This document shows positions 7,610 to 16,258 of a stretch of 64,000 nucleotides of DNA, in pieces. The stretch is from Desulfatirhabdium butyrativorans DSM 18734 (GTDB lineage Bacteria > Desulfobacterota > Desulfobacteria > Desulfobacterales > Desulfatirhabdiaceae): the NCBI RefSeq assembly GCF_000429925.1, contig NZ_KE386986.1, positions 1-64,000 of the forward strand. Reading direction: 5' to 3'. How positions within the stretch are numbered: the stretch's first letter is position 1; the number at the start of each line of letters is the position of its first letter. The notes beneath the pieces were generated by a model. The model saw only the letters and a program-made list of their open reading frames with translations, did no database searches and was not told the DNA's origin. Made by a program: the position numbers and the translations under genes.

Positions 7610-8497
7610 ATGCGCATCACGGAAAGTATCATCAGCCGGGGGACTCAACAGTATATTTCCAGCAATGCCGAAAAGGTCTATCGGAATCAGGAGACCATTT
7701 CAACCGGAAAGCGGGTCAACCGGCCATCCGATGATCCGGCAGCCATGGCCCAGATTCTGGAGTTCCGTAAAACCATCGCGTCGATCGATCAATACAGTCG
7801 CAATATCGGCAATGCGCAATCGGAGCTGAATCTTGCCGAATCGAATCTGGCTCACGTGGGTGATCTGATGACGAGGGCCAAGGAGCTGCTGCTTGCCCAG
7901 GTGGGCGATACGGCCAGTGCGGATACCCGAAAGATCGCTGCTGAGGAAATGAAGCAGATCCGGGATGAGGTGATGCAGGTTGCCAACACCAAAGTCGGCA
8001 ATCGCTATCTGTTCGGTGGGACACAGACATCGCTGCCACCTTATGATGCCGCAAGCGACTCGCCTGAATACCAGGGAAACGACGGGAGTATCCAGACGAT
8101 GATCGCTCCGGGAGTGGCCATGGCGACGAGCCCGAACGGAAAATCGGCTTTCACCAAAGACGATCTCGATACGGTGAAGCTGTTGACCGACATGATGAAT
8201 GCCCTGAATGCCAACGATACCCAGACCATCAACGACAATCTTGGGAAAGTCGATCAGGCGATGAATTTGGCGATCGATGCGAGGGCCGATGTCGGCACGA
8301 AGCTCAACCGGCTGGATACGACGGCAAGTCACTGGGATACGGTCAAGCTGAATCTCACCCAGGGACTTTCGAATATCGAAGATGCCGACATGACAGAAGC
8401 CATCTCGCAGCTCAACAACTGGCAGACGGCCTATCAGGCTTCCCTCTCGGTTTCTTCCAAAGTATTTCAGCAGAGCCTTGTGGATTTTTTGCGATGA
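7610..8497 (+). CDS. flgL: flagellar hook-associated protein FlgL (HAP3)
   Basis: FlgL is the second junction protein between FlgK and the flagellin filament. The 295-residue protein has the flagellin-like N-terminal helix (RITESIISRGTQQYISSN, then TGKRVNRPSDDPAA near residues 32-45), the GNRYLFGGTQT segment near 128-138 and a C-terminal helix ending in VSSKVFQQSLVDFL. The ATG is preceded by a strong AAAGGAGG. Its stop overlaps the start of the next gene (ATGA). Confidence 0.95.
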   Translation: MRITESIISRGTQQYISSNAEKVYRNQETISTGKRVNRPSDDPAAMAQILEFRKTIASIDQYSRNIGNAQSELNLAESNLAHVGDLMTRAKELLLAQVGDTASADTRKIAAEEMKQIRDEVMQVANTKVGNRYLFGGTQTSLPPYDAASDSPEYQGNDGSIQTMIAPGVAMATSPNGKSAFTKDDLDTVKLLTDMMNALNANDTQTINDNLGKVDQAMNLAIDARADVGTKLNRLDTTASHWDTVKLNLTQGLSNIEDADMTEAISQLNNWQTAYQASLSVSSKVFQQSLVDFLR

Positions 8498-8985
8498 GAC
8501 GCCGTGCGGGTAGCATCATCTTGACGATTGTGGCAATGGTGCTGATCCTGGCCTTCAACAGCTTTGCCATCAGCGAAGGCGATTTGAAACGGCTGATGGC
8601 TGCCGGGATCGATGGCAATGCGCTGGCCGCCATCCTTGAAGAAAAGACTGTCGAGACGGTGGCCTTTACGGTCGATGAGCTGATCGCCCTGAAACAGAAG
8701 GGGCATCTTTCCAACGAAACGATCCGGATGATCGTCAAGAATCGATCCTTTCTGAAAAATCGGGAACCGGTCGTTTACGGAAAGGAGGTGCAACCGATCC
8801 GGCTCTCATCGGTGGAAGACATCATCGCGTTGAAAAAAGCAGGTCTCAGTGACGAGGTTATTCAGACCGTGATTCGCGCCACATCCGAGTCGACCGAGAC
8901 AAGCGATCGGGAAAAAGCCTGGAAGATGCTCAATGAAATGGGGATCGTGATTGACGGGCGACAGCGACCATCATCGGGACAATGA
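8494..8985 (+). CDS. secreted protein with two short helical repeats, function unknown
   Basis: A 163-residue protein with an N-terminal signal sequence: basic start MRRR, a hydrophobic stretch at about 8-22, and likely cleavage after NSFA. Two related segments follow, VDELIALKQKGHLSNETIRM (about residues 60-79) and VEDIIALKKAGLSDEVIQTV (about 107-126). Such leucine-rich helical pairs occur in uncharacterised periplasmic proteins. The ATG overlaps the flgL stop, so it is co-translated with a flagellar gene. I do not recognise a named family and assign no function. Confidence 0.7.
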   Translation: MRRRAGSIILTIVAMVLILAFNSFAISEGDLKRLMAAGIDGNALAAILEEKTVETVAFTVDELIALKQKGHLSNETIRMIVKNRSFLKNREPVVYGKEVQPIRLSSVEDIIALKKAGLSDEVIQTVIRATSESTETSDREKAWKMLNEMGIVIDGRQRPSSGQ

Positions 8986-9053
8986 AAGATGCCGGATCCC
9001 GGCTTTCGCCGGAGCGGCGGCATCAGCCGGATTTGCAATTGACACGTCAATTA

Positions 9054-9154
9054 ACCCATAACCCATAGCCCATAGCCTATAGCCTATTGCCTATTGCCCA
9101 TAACCCATAACCCATAGCCCATAACCCATAGCCTATTATTGCCTATTGCCCATC
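9054..9154 (+). repeat. heptanucleotide tandem array, 14 units
   Basis: Twelve units run in perfect 7-bp phase from 9054 to 9137 (mostly ACCCATA, GCCCATA and GCCTATT). A 3-bp insertion follows, then two more units. The array ends 6 bp before the ATG of the second cheD, so no normal ribosome-binding site is left there. Confidence 0.95.
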
Positions 9155-9160
9155 ACCGTC

Positions 9161-9676
9161 ATGACCGAAGAAACCAAAGAAATCACCACTACGAACTATT
9201 TTCTGGAACCCGGATATGTGGTCCTGCCTGCAACGCCGACCATGATTTCCGTGGTGCTTGGCTCCTGCGTCAGTGTCTGCATTTTTGATAAAAAGCGGAA
9301 TGTCGGCGGTGTCAGCCATTTCCAGTTTCCCGGCACGACCAATCCCGCCGAGGCGACCACCCGATATGGCAATGTTGCCCTCATGACGCTGATCAAGATG
9401 ATGCTGGAGTCCGGAAGCAAGGCGAAACATCTGGAAGCCCAGATTTTTGGCGGGGCGCACCGGAAAGATTTGTCGCCGCGGAACATCGGGGAAGAGAACG
9501 TGCGGATGGCCAGACGCGTGCTTGCCAGAAACCGGATTTCCGTCACGAGCGAAGATGTCGGCGGGGAAAAAGGGCGCAAAATCGTCTTCGCTTCCCATAC
9601 CAACGAAATTGCCGTTTACCGTGCCGAGCGGCTGCGCCGATCTGATTGGTATCCCTATACGGAGGGGCGGAGATGA
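9161..9676 (+). CDS. cheD: second CheD-type deamidase
   Basis: A 171-residue CheD paralogue. The catalytic Cys36 (in VVLGSCVSVCIFD) and His53 (in GGVSHFQFP) have the same 17-residue spacing as in the first CheD; Ser30 stands where that one has Thr. ATG 9161 is preferred over a TTG at 9146, which lies inside the heptamer array. Neither has a Shine-Dalgarno sequence, because the array fills the upstream region. The stop overlaps the ATG of the next small gene. Two different CheD proteins may serve different receptor sets. Confidence 0.88.
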   Translation: MTEETKEITTTNYFLEPGYVVLPATPTMISVVLGSCVSVCIFDKKRNVGGVSHFQFPGTTNPAEATTRYGNVALMTLIKMMLESGSKAKHLEAQIFGGAHRKDLSPRNIGEENVRMARRVLARNRISVTSEDVGGEKGRKIVFASHTNEIAVYRAERLRRSDWYPYTEGRR

Positions 9677-9867
9677 GCGGCGAAATCGTTTGCGGCCGCT
9701 GCGTTCATTACGAAGTGACCTGGGATACCCGTTTGCCGCATGGATGCCGCCTGTTCGGCATCAAATCGGCCGAACCCCCCAGCCGTATCGTTCAGAGAAA
9801 CAGCGGGGGGAAACCCTGCCAGGGGTTTTCCGAGAAGCGCGGAAAACCGGACAAACCGGCCGGTTGA
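9673..9867 (+). CDS. small cysteine-rich protein (zinc-ribbon-like)
   Basis: A 64-residue protein with four or more well-placed cysteines: CGRC near residues 7-10, HGCRLFGIKS near 23-32 and KPCQGF near 47-52. The Trp-Asp in VTWDTR is also typical of a widespread small family with the layout CxxC, TWD, GCxxFGxKS, SGxxC, often misannotated as a DNA glycosylase. The cysteines suggest metal binding. Its ATG overlaps the cheD stop, which implies co-translation; its role is not known. Confidence 0.65.
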   Translation: MSGEIVCGRCVHYEVTWDTRLPHGCRLFGIKSAEPPSRIVQRNSGGKPCQGFSEKRGKPDKPAG

Positions 9868-9882
9868 TCGGCATCCGGCCGG
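9856..9882. terminator. possible bidirectional hairpin between convergent operons
   Basis: Two CCGGCCGG arms (9856-9863 and 9875-9882) with an 11-nt loop lie in the 44-bp gap between the plus-strand operon and cheW, partly overlapping the stop of the small gene. No T-run follows on either strand, so it is a weak terminator candidate. Confidence 0.35.
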
Positions 9883-9911
9883 AGGATGATGTCACAATCG
9901 CCTTCCCTCTG

Positions 9912-10424
9912 CTATCCTTCTTTTTCGAGACTCACGATTTCCTGGCTGCTCAGCACCTTGTCGATGTCGAGCAAAATCTTGACGCCCCCGCTGATTTTGG
10001 CCATTCCCATGATGTAGTCGGTGTTGACCCGGACCCCGAATGTCGGCGTGTTTTCGATGTCTTCCTCCTTGATGTTGAGGACCTCCGATACGGAATCCAC
10101 GACGATGCCGATGGTCAGCGCCCCGCTTTGCCCGGCAATCTCCACCACGATGATACAGGTGCGGTCCGTGTAATCCATCGGCGGCATACCGAATTTCAGA
10201 CGCAGATCAACGACGGGGATCACCTTTCCGCGCAGGTTGATGACACCTTTCACGAACGAAGGGGTTCTGGGAACGGAGGTGATCGGCATCATGCCGATGA
10301 TTTCCTTGATTTTCAGAATACCGATCCCGTATTCCTCGTTGGCCAGGGTGAACGTCAGATATTTGCCTTCCTTGCTGGTCATTGCACTGACTGCTTGACT
10401 GAGTGTTTGGGCTGCCGATGCCAT
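9912..10424 (-). CDS. cheW: CheW chemotaxis coupling protein
   Basis: CheW links chemoreceptors to the kinase CheA at the membrane. The 170-residue protein has the CheW SH3-like fold signatures: YLTFTLANEEYGIGILKIKEI, PSFVKGVINLRGKVIPVVDLR (about residues 70-90) and the C-terminal KILLDIDKVL. The ATG at 10424 has AAAGGAGA upstream with good spacing; a longer frame to 10505 lacks this. It lies 80 bp downstream of the receptor gene in the same direction, so the two are probably one transcript. Confidence 0.93.
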   Translation of the reverse strand: MASAAQTLSQAVSAMTSKEGKYLTFTLANEEYGIGILKIKEIIGMMPITSVPRTPSFVKGVINLRGKVIPVVDLRLKFGMPPMDYTDRTCIIVVEIAGQSGALTIGIVVDSVSEVLNIKEEDIENTPTFGVRVNTDYIMGMAKISGGVKILLDIDKVLSSQEIVSLEKEG

Positions 10425-10504
10425 GCTGTTTTCTCCTTTCATGCTGGATATTGGATTTCCAATGCGGTCGCAATCGCCCATGACGCGCTTTTGCCGTTCC
10501 GCCA

Positions 10505-12430
10505 TCAGAACGATTTGAGCTCGTCTTCATCAAAAGGAATCAGGTTTTCCGGAGAAACCTCCTGTGCTTTGGGTCTTCGGGACAGTGCCTTGGTGGTTTT
10601 CCGGATGCCCGGTTTGGGCGCCATCAGCTTCGAGCCGCCTTTCGGCGGTGCCGCGACCTGGATCGCACCCGATTTTCGAGCCGATCCAGCCACGATCACC
10701 AACAGCTCCTCCACCATGCTTTTCATTTCTGCCGCCTGCGCATTGAGCTCTTCGGCCGCAGATGCGGATTCTTCGGCATTGGCCGCATTCTGCTGGGTTA
10801 CCTGGTCCATCTGGGCAACGGCGGAGGTAAGCTGCTGAATGCCTTCGGCCTGTTCGGTGGATGCCGAGGAAATTTCGGCGAGCAATTCCCCGACTTTCTG
10901 GGTGCTGAGCGACACCTCGCCAAATTCCTTGCCGGTTTTGTTGACCAGTGTGGAGCCCTCGTTCACTTTCTTGATGGTGTCCTCGATGAGATCCGATGTC
11001 TGGCGCGCGGCATCTGCAGCCCGCTTGGCCAGATTGCGGACCTCATCGGCCACGACGGCGAATCCGGCCCCGGCCTCACCTGCCCTTGCTGCCTCCACCG
11101 CGGCATTGAGAGCCAACAGGTTCGTCTGGAACGCGATCTCATCGATTGTCTTGATGATCTTGGAAGTCTCTTCACTGGCTGCCGTCATGTCCTTCATTGC
11201 CGTGGTGAGGCGTTTCATGCTTTCGCTCGCGCTCGTGATGATCTTGGAGGCTTCGATCATCATGGAATTGGCCTGGCCGGAATTGCTGGCGTTTTGTTTG
11301 GTCATGGCGGCCATTTCTTCGAGCGACGAGGAAGTTTCCTCGATGGCGGCAGCCTGCTCGGATGAGCCTTCGGCCAGGGTCTGGCTGGCTTCGGAAACCT
11401 GGGAGGCTGCAGAGCTGACCTGATCGGAGCCTTCGTCGAGAGAGGAAATGATCCGGTAGATGGGTTTGGTGAGAGACCTGGAGAAGAAAAATACGGCGAT
11501 GGCGGCAACAACGATGCAGATCAGGGAAATCGTGAGAATAGCATTGCGCAGGGAATGGATGCCTTCCATGAATTCATCGACGGATTCGCTGACGCCGATT
11601 GACCAGCCATTGATGGGAACAGGGGCAAATCCGGCCAACTTGGTCACACCCTTATAGGTATACTGCTCCACGCCTTTTTGACCGCCAATCATTTTTTCGA
11701 CGAAAGACTTCATTTCCGGGATGGTTTTCGGGTTGAATTCCAGGACCAGCTTGGTGTCCGGATGAACGACGGTAAGACCCGTATTGTCGAGCAGGAAGGC
11801 ATATCCGTTCTTGCCGATTTTGACGGAGAGAATCTGTTGGGCAAGGTAGTCGGTTTTGAGAACCGCCCCAAGGCCACCGACAATTTTACCGGATTTCGAA
11901 AATACAGGCGCCATGATGGGGGCTACGGGTATCCCGGATTTTTTGGATTTGACGGGAGAGGCTATAGCCACTTTCCCGGAAGCCATGGCTTTCTTGAAAT
12001 AATCCCTATCCCCAATGTTGAGCCCCTTATAGCCACCGCCGATGCCATCTGAATAAACGGTTCCGGTCGTATCACAGACGAAAAGCCCCTCATAACCGCT
12101 ACCGACTTGTTTCATGGCCATTGACAGTTTCCTGTCGAGCCGATCGATGTCTGATTTTGCCGACTCGAGGCCATTTTCAGCAACCAGGGTTGCGACATCG
12201 ATGGTCGTGTTTCCGACACTGAGTTCATCAGCCAGCTTCATTTCTTCCATGAAGAGGAGGTTTACAGTCCCGGCAAGGCTTGTTGCGATGTTGGCTACGC
12301 TATCGGTGCCTTTGGACATAAGCGATTGGCTCGACTTGGTGATGGACCAGATGCCGACTGCGATCAGGGGAATGGCCATGATGAGAATCCCCCCTGCAAT
12401 GAGTTTGAATGTTATGGATTTGCGGTTCAT
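10505..12430 (-). CDS. methyl-accepting chemotaxis protein with Cache sensor
   Basis: A 641-residue transmembrane receptor. A membrane helix at about 8-30 precedes a periplasmic dCache-type sensor at about 31-290 (with [14 protein letters not shown] and GWSIGVSES), a second helix at about 295-318 and a HAMP-like linker. The signalling domain has the invariant hairpin tip [20 protein letters not shown] and [15 protein letters not shown]. Many Glu/Gln pairs in the flanking helices are possible methylation or deamidation sites for CheR, CheB and CheD. It ends in [11 protein letters not shown], not the NWETF pentapeptide. The ligand cannot be told from sequence. Confidence 0.93.
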   Translation of the reverse strand: MNRKSITFKLIAGGILIMAIPLIAVGIWSITKSSQSLMSKGTDSVANIATSLAGTVNLLFMEEMKLADELSVGNTTIDVATLVAENGLESAKSDIDRLDRKLSMAMKQVGSGYEGLFVCDTTGTVYSDGIGGGYKGLNIGDRDYFKKAMASGKVAIASPVKSKKSGIPVAPIMAPVFSKSGKIVGGLGAVLKTDYLAQQILSVKIGKNGYAFLLDNTGLTVVHPDTKLVLEFNPKTIPEMKSFVEKMIGGQKGVEQYTYKGVTKLAGFAPVPINGWSIGVSESVDEFMEGIHSLRNAILTISLICIVVAAIAVFFFSRSLTKPIYRIISSLDEGSDQVSSAASQVSEASQTLAEGSSEQAAAIEETSSSLEEMAAMTKQNASNSGQANSMMIEASKIITSASESMKRLTTAMKDMTAASEETSKIIKTIDEIAFQTNLLALNAAVEAARAGEAGAGFAVVADEVRNLAKRAADAARQTSDLIEDTIKKVNEGSTLVNKTGKEFGEVSLSTQKVGELLAEISSASTEQAEGIQQLTSAVAQMDQVTQQNAANAEESASAAEELNAQAAEMKSMVEELLVIVAGSARKSGAIQVAAPPKGGSKLMAPKPGIRKTTKALSRRPKAQEVSPENLIPFDEDELKSF

Positions 12431-12789
12431 GGTGTTTCCCTTTCCTGGTCGGGCTGTTTGAGTTGATGGGTTTTCATTCCGTTTGAAATTCGAAGAAGTC
12501 CGATATTCACAGGGCGATCAGTCAATCGACTTCATCATAGATCCTCCGGGTTGGCTGAAACGTCGGTAAAGAATTCGTATGGCATTTTGGAACAAGACCG
12601 GATGAATCGCAGTTGAACAAGAGCGATTCCGGAAAAAGATTACCCTTTTATTATTGGCAAATATCCTATCAAACTTGAGGATAAATTTCAGTTCTTTTTT
12701 CGGTAGGTAGCTATTGGTCGGCAATCGATCCCGGCCGGGTTTGTTGGCGATGATTATCGCTTCGGCCACTTGCAGTGAAAACCCGCCTC

Positions 12790-12804
12790 GCGGCTGGAAG
12801 CCGC
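12790..12804. repeat. REP-like palindrome
   Basis: GCGGCT and AGCCGC arms with a GGA loop lie inside a phrase common in bacterial intergenic REP elements (CGGCTGGAAGCCGCTCCTGC). There is one copy in the window. Confidence 0.5.
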
Positions 12805-12958
12805 TCCTGCAAAACAGGATGGCTAAAACGATGATCAAGGCCGGTTTGTTTCTGGCAGGCGCCCTTCCTTCATCCGGAATCGATATTCCGGTAAGGGTAC
12901 GGCTGGAGAAATCCGGCTCTACGATGGGTTGCGCTCGATCCGATCAATGGGATATATA

Positions 12959-12977
12959 GTGCCTGAACGGAAACCCC
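12959..12977 (+). mobile_element. solo terminal inverted repeat of the MITE seen at 26016 and 27292
   Basis: GTGCCTGAACGGAAACCCC matches the left end of the two full elements with one A missing, and like them is preceded by TA. No partner end lies nearby, so it is a remnant or a partial copy just upstream of the kinase gene. Confidence 0.65.
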
Positions 12978-13003
12978 GTCAGGTCAACATTGTCGAGGCA
13001 AGC

Positions 13004-14608
13004 ATGGAAAATTCCGCTATGGAACAAGAAACCTATCCGGGTTCAGCAACATCCCTGTTCCTTCAATGGGCCATCGAAGCGATCCCTGTTCCCACGCTGA
13101 TGATTGATAGGGCTATGGTTATTCGCTGCTGGAATCCGGCAATCGAACATTCGACAGGCGTCGAGCGATTGGATGCTTTGGGCCGTTGCATCGATTCGGA
13201 GCTCTTTCTCCCCTGGCTGGAGATGGTTCGATTTGTCGAATGGGTGATGCAGGGCTACGCCGAAAACATTCGGGAACGATTTTCGCGAAGAAATCTGGTT
13301 CAGGGGAGGATTCACCCCGAAGGATGGGAGTGTGAGCTTCCATTGCGGCTCATGGGTGAAGATCGTGATGTGGAACTATATGCCGCACCCATCCGCGATG
13401 GAGGCGGCAGCGTACTGGGCGCCATTCTGACGATGCGGGATGTCGGTGAACGAAAACACCTGATCGATCAGCTTCTCCATGCCCAGAAAATGGAAACCCT
13501 CGGAACCCTCATTGCAGGGGTCGCACACGAAATCAACAACCCTGTCAATCTCCTGCTTTATAATCTGCCCCTGTTCGAAAAGCTCTGGAAGGATATCCTT
13601 CCGGAACTGTCCAACTGTGCCGCCTCGGATCCGGATCGCCGTTTTGGCGGATTACCCGTGCACTTTCTGGTGAACAACGTTCCCACCCTGATTTCCGATA
13701 TGAATCTTGCTGCGACCCGCATTGCGAAAATCGTATCCGGATTGAAAAGCTATTCCCGGTTTTCGGATGCCGGTGAACGGGTGCCCTTCGATCTCAACCA
13801 GGCGGTCGAGAATGCGCTGCGGCTGGCTCAATCTACCCTTCGTGGCCGAAAAATCACCCTGAAGGCAGAACTGAATCCCGAGCTTCCTTCCCTCGTCGGG
13901 AATCTTCACAGCATCGAGCAGGTGATCCTGAACCTGGTGATCAATGCCGCACAGGCCATCGATCATGCCGAAGGAAGAATTCACCTCCAGACGGATGTTC
14001 GATCCGATGGATACATGGTGCTTACGGTGAGCGATAACGGCAAGGGTATCGATCCGGCCATTGCCGGAAGGATTTTCGATCCATTCGTGACGAACAAACA
14101 GAACAGCGGCGGCACAGGGCTCGGCCTTTCGGTTTCTTTCAATATTGTCCAAAGCCACGGGGGCATCATCCGGTTCAAAACCCAGCAGGAGGTGGGAACG
14201 ACGTTTCAGGTCCTGTTTCCGGTTGGGGAAAAGCGGCCCATTCATCGCATTCTCGTTGTCGATGATGATCCGCTGATTCGGGACTTGCTTGCCGATATTC
14301 TGCTTTCCCAGCGTTCCTGCAAGATCGAGGAGGCATCCAACGGCATCGAGGCCTGTATCCGTATCGGCACCTTTCGACCCGATCTTCTGGTATTGGATTT
14401 ATTCATGCCGGAAATGAACGGCCTGGAAGTCTGCCGGGTGATTCGGAACGACCCCGAACTGGCGAACCTGAAAATCCTTGTCGTCACCGGGCACAGTGCC
14501 CATGGGAGCCTGGATGAAATCCGCAGAATGGGCAAAACCGATGTGCTTTTCAAGCCTTTCGACATTCAGGAATTTCTGAAAAAGGTTGACAACATTCTTG
14601 CGGAATAG
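13004..14608 (+). CDS. hybrid sensor histidine kinase with C-terminal receiver
   Basis: A 534-residue soluble kinase with no membrane segment. A PAS-like sensor (about residues 20-150) is followed by the H-box GVAHEINNPVN near residue 175, where His is autophosphorylated. The ATP-binding domain shows the N-box (VINAAQA), G1 (DNGKGID) and G2 (GGTGLGLS). A receiver fills the last 120 residues, with Asp in LVLDLFMPEMNG. ATG 13004 is chosen (GAGG upstream); the longer frame enters the MITE end. The NtrC-type regulator 186 bp downstream is a plausible partner through the receiver or directly. Confidence 0.88.
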   Translation: MENSAMEQETYPGSATSLFLQWAIEAIPVPTLMIDRAMVIRCWNPAIEHSTGVERLDALGRCIDSELFLPWLEMVRFVEWVMQGYAENIRERFSRRNLVQGRIHPEGWECELPLRLMGEDRDVELYAAPIRDGGGSVLGAILTMRDVGERKHLIDQLLHAQKMETLGTLIAGVAHEINNPVNLLLYNLPLFEKLWKDILPELSNCAASDPDRRFGGLPVHFLVNNVPTLISDMNLAATRIAKIVSGLKSYSRFSDAGERVPFDLNQAVENALRLAQSTLRGRKITLKAELNPELPSLVGNLHSIEQVILNLVINAAQAIDHAEGRIHLQTDVRSDGYMVLTVSDNGKGIDPAIAGRIFDPFVTNKQNSGGTGLGLSVSFNIVQSHGGIIRFKTQQEVGTTFQVLFPVGEKRPIHRILVVDDDPLIRDLLADILLSQRSCKIEEASNGIEACIRIGTFRPDLLVLDLFMPEMNGLEVCRVIRNDPELANLKILVVTGHSAHGSLDEIRRMGKTDVLFKPFDIQEFLKKVDNILAE

Positions 14609-14794
14609 GTATCTTCACACGATTATTCGACTGGATAAGCAAATCAGGGAGGTGTGGCAACCAACGAAATCGATGGGCCATGAAAACCGATCGGTGAAAT
14701 GCATTCATCCTTTTTTCCGTTTCAGAGACGGAGAGAAACATTCTGGTCTGCGGGTAAGGTGAACCCTTCTCCAGGATCATTTAAGATAGCCTCC

Positions 14795-16183
14795 ATGATA
14801 TCCATCCCTGAAGATGCTTCGATTCTGGTTGTGGATGACGATACGGGGTTGTTGCTCAGCGTATGTGCGACGCTGTTGAGTGCGGGACTCCCGGAGCCTG
14901 CCGTGTTGTCCGACAGCAGCCGGGTGATGTCGCTGCTTCGAAAACATCGCATCCAGGTAGTCATGCTCGATCTGGTCATGCCCAAATTATCGGGCATGGC
15001 GGTTCTTGAAGCCATCAAGAAGGAATATCCGGACATCGTATGCATCATCGTGACGGCAACCGATGAGGTTGCCACCGCCATTCAGGCGATCAAGTTGGGT
15101 GCCTACGATTATCTGGTCAAACCGGTCAGCGCTGAAGACCTGATTATTGTTGTTCGAAGAGCGCTCGAGCGCTACGAACTTCGGAAAACCGTCACCCATT
15201 TCGAAACCAGGCAGTCTTTTTCTGCCATCGAACATCCGGAAGCCTTCCGGGAAATGGTGGCCGAGGATGAGTCGATGGCCCTGGTTTTCCGGCAGGTCGA
15301 GGCCGTTGCCCCTACGGATTACAGTGTCATTATTTCCGGTGAATCCGGAACGGGCAAGGAAATGCTCGCCCGAATTTTGCATCGGTTGAGCAAGCGCAAG
15401 GACAAGCCTTTTGTTGCCGTCAACATGGCGGCATTCAACAAGTCCCTGTTTGAAGATGCTTTCTTTGGACATGCCAAGGGGGCTTATACCCACGCGCTTG
15501 ACGAACGCAAAGGTTTTTTCGAAACAGCGGACGGCGGCACCCTCTTTCTGGATGAGATCACGGAATTGGATGCCGGGTTGCAGGCCAAGCTGCTTCGCGT
15601 CCTACAGGAAAAGGAGTTCTACCGGGTCGGCAGCGCAACCAGCCGAAAGATCGACGTGCGGATCATCGCAGCGACCAATCGCGACATTCTCAATGAAGTC
15701 AAGGAGGAAAGGTTCCGTGCCGATCTCTTTTACCGATTGAGCATGTACACCATCAAGGTTCCGCCATTGCGGGAAAGGCGGAAGGACATCGTTCCGCTGG
15801 CCAGGTATTTCGTCAAATTGTACGGCGCCCAGCAATCATCGGTTGTGACGGATATTTCGGAGGAATTGATCCGCAACTTGCTCAATTATTCGTTCCCTGG
15901 CAATATCCGGGAACTCGAAAACATGATTGCGGGGGCCGTCTTGCTCGAAACGACGGGGACATTGCAGCTTTCTTCCGTCAGGCACCTGCCGCAAAGATTG
16001 CCGGGGCCGCTGCCATCGGTGGAAGCGGACTGGCCTACCCTTGGTGAGCTGGAAAAACGGTATTTGGCCCGGGTGTTGGAGAAAACGGGGGGCAATCGCA
16101 AGAAGGCGGCCGAGATTCTCGGTGTGAACCAGGCCACCATTTACCGGAAGATCGAAAAACTGGGGCTTGGGCAAAGCGGATGA
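14795..16183 (+). CDS. NtrC-family sigma-54-dependent response regulator with GAYTHA loop
   Basis: A 462-residue activator. It has a receiver domain (DDD near 12-14, phospho-acceptor in VMLDLVMPK), an AAA+ domain (Walker A GESGTGKE, Walker B GGTLFLDEI, R-fingers in DLFYRLS) and a Fis-type helix-turn-helix at the C-terminus (NRKKAAEILGVNQATIYRKI). The sigma-54 contact loop reads GAYTHA instead of GAFTGA, so its ability to remodel sigma-54 polymerase may be altered. The start is uncertain: ATG 14795 fits the receiver fold, but its ribosome site is weak. It probably receives phosphate from the kinase gene just upstream. Confidence 0.88.
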   Translation: MISIPEDASILVVDDDTGLLLSVCATLLSAGLPEPAVLSDSSRVMSLLRKHRIQVVMLDLVMPKLSGMAVLEAIKKEYPDIVCIIVTATDEVATAIQAIKLGAYDYLVKPVSAEDLIIVVRRALERYELRKTVTHFETRQSFSAIEHPEAFREMVAEDESMALVFRQVEAVAPTDYSVIISGESGTGKEMLARILHRLSKRKDKPFVAVNMAAFNKSLFEDAFFGHAKGAYTHALDERKGFFETADGGTLFLDEITELDAGLQAKLLRVLQEKEFYRVGSATSRKIDVRIIAATNRDILNEVKEERFRADLFYRLSMYTIKVPPLRERRKDIVPLARYFVKLYGAQQSSVVTDISEELIRNLLNYSFPGNIRELENMIAGAVLLETTGTLQLSSVRHLPQRLPGPLPSVEADWPTLGELEKRYLARVLEKTGGNRKKAAEILGVNQATIYRKIEKLGLGQSG

Positions 16184-16258
16184 GGGGATGCCCGCGTGTA
16201 TGCGCAAGCTGAACGGCATGAAACGTCAGAACCCTTTTGCGTGTGTTGAGGATGACCG

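Larger units (their letters stand above)
12431..13003. other. 573-bp spacer upstream of divergent mcp and kinase genes
   Basis: It should hold promoters for both genes, but I see no convincing sigma-70, sigma-54 or sigma-28 match. An AT-rich stretch lies at about 12630-12700. Small palindromes are at 12790-12804 (GCGGCT-gga-AGCCGC) and 12874-12891 (CCGGAAT-cgat-ATTCCGG). A lone MITE end lies at 12959. Open frames here are rejected as non-coding. Confidence 0.6.

Noticed and set aside
12518-12838. 106-codon minus-strand frame upstream of the receptor gene
   Set aside because: It crosses a REP-like palindrome and an AT-rich promoter-like stretch; no family resemblance or ribosome site.
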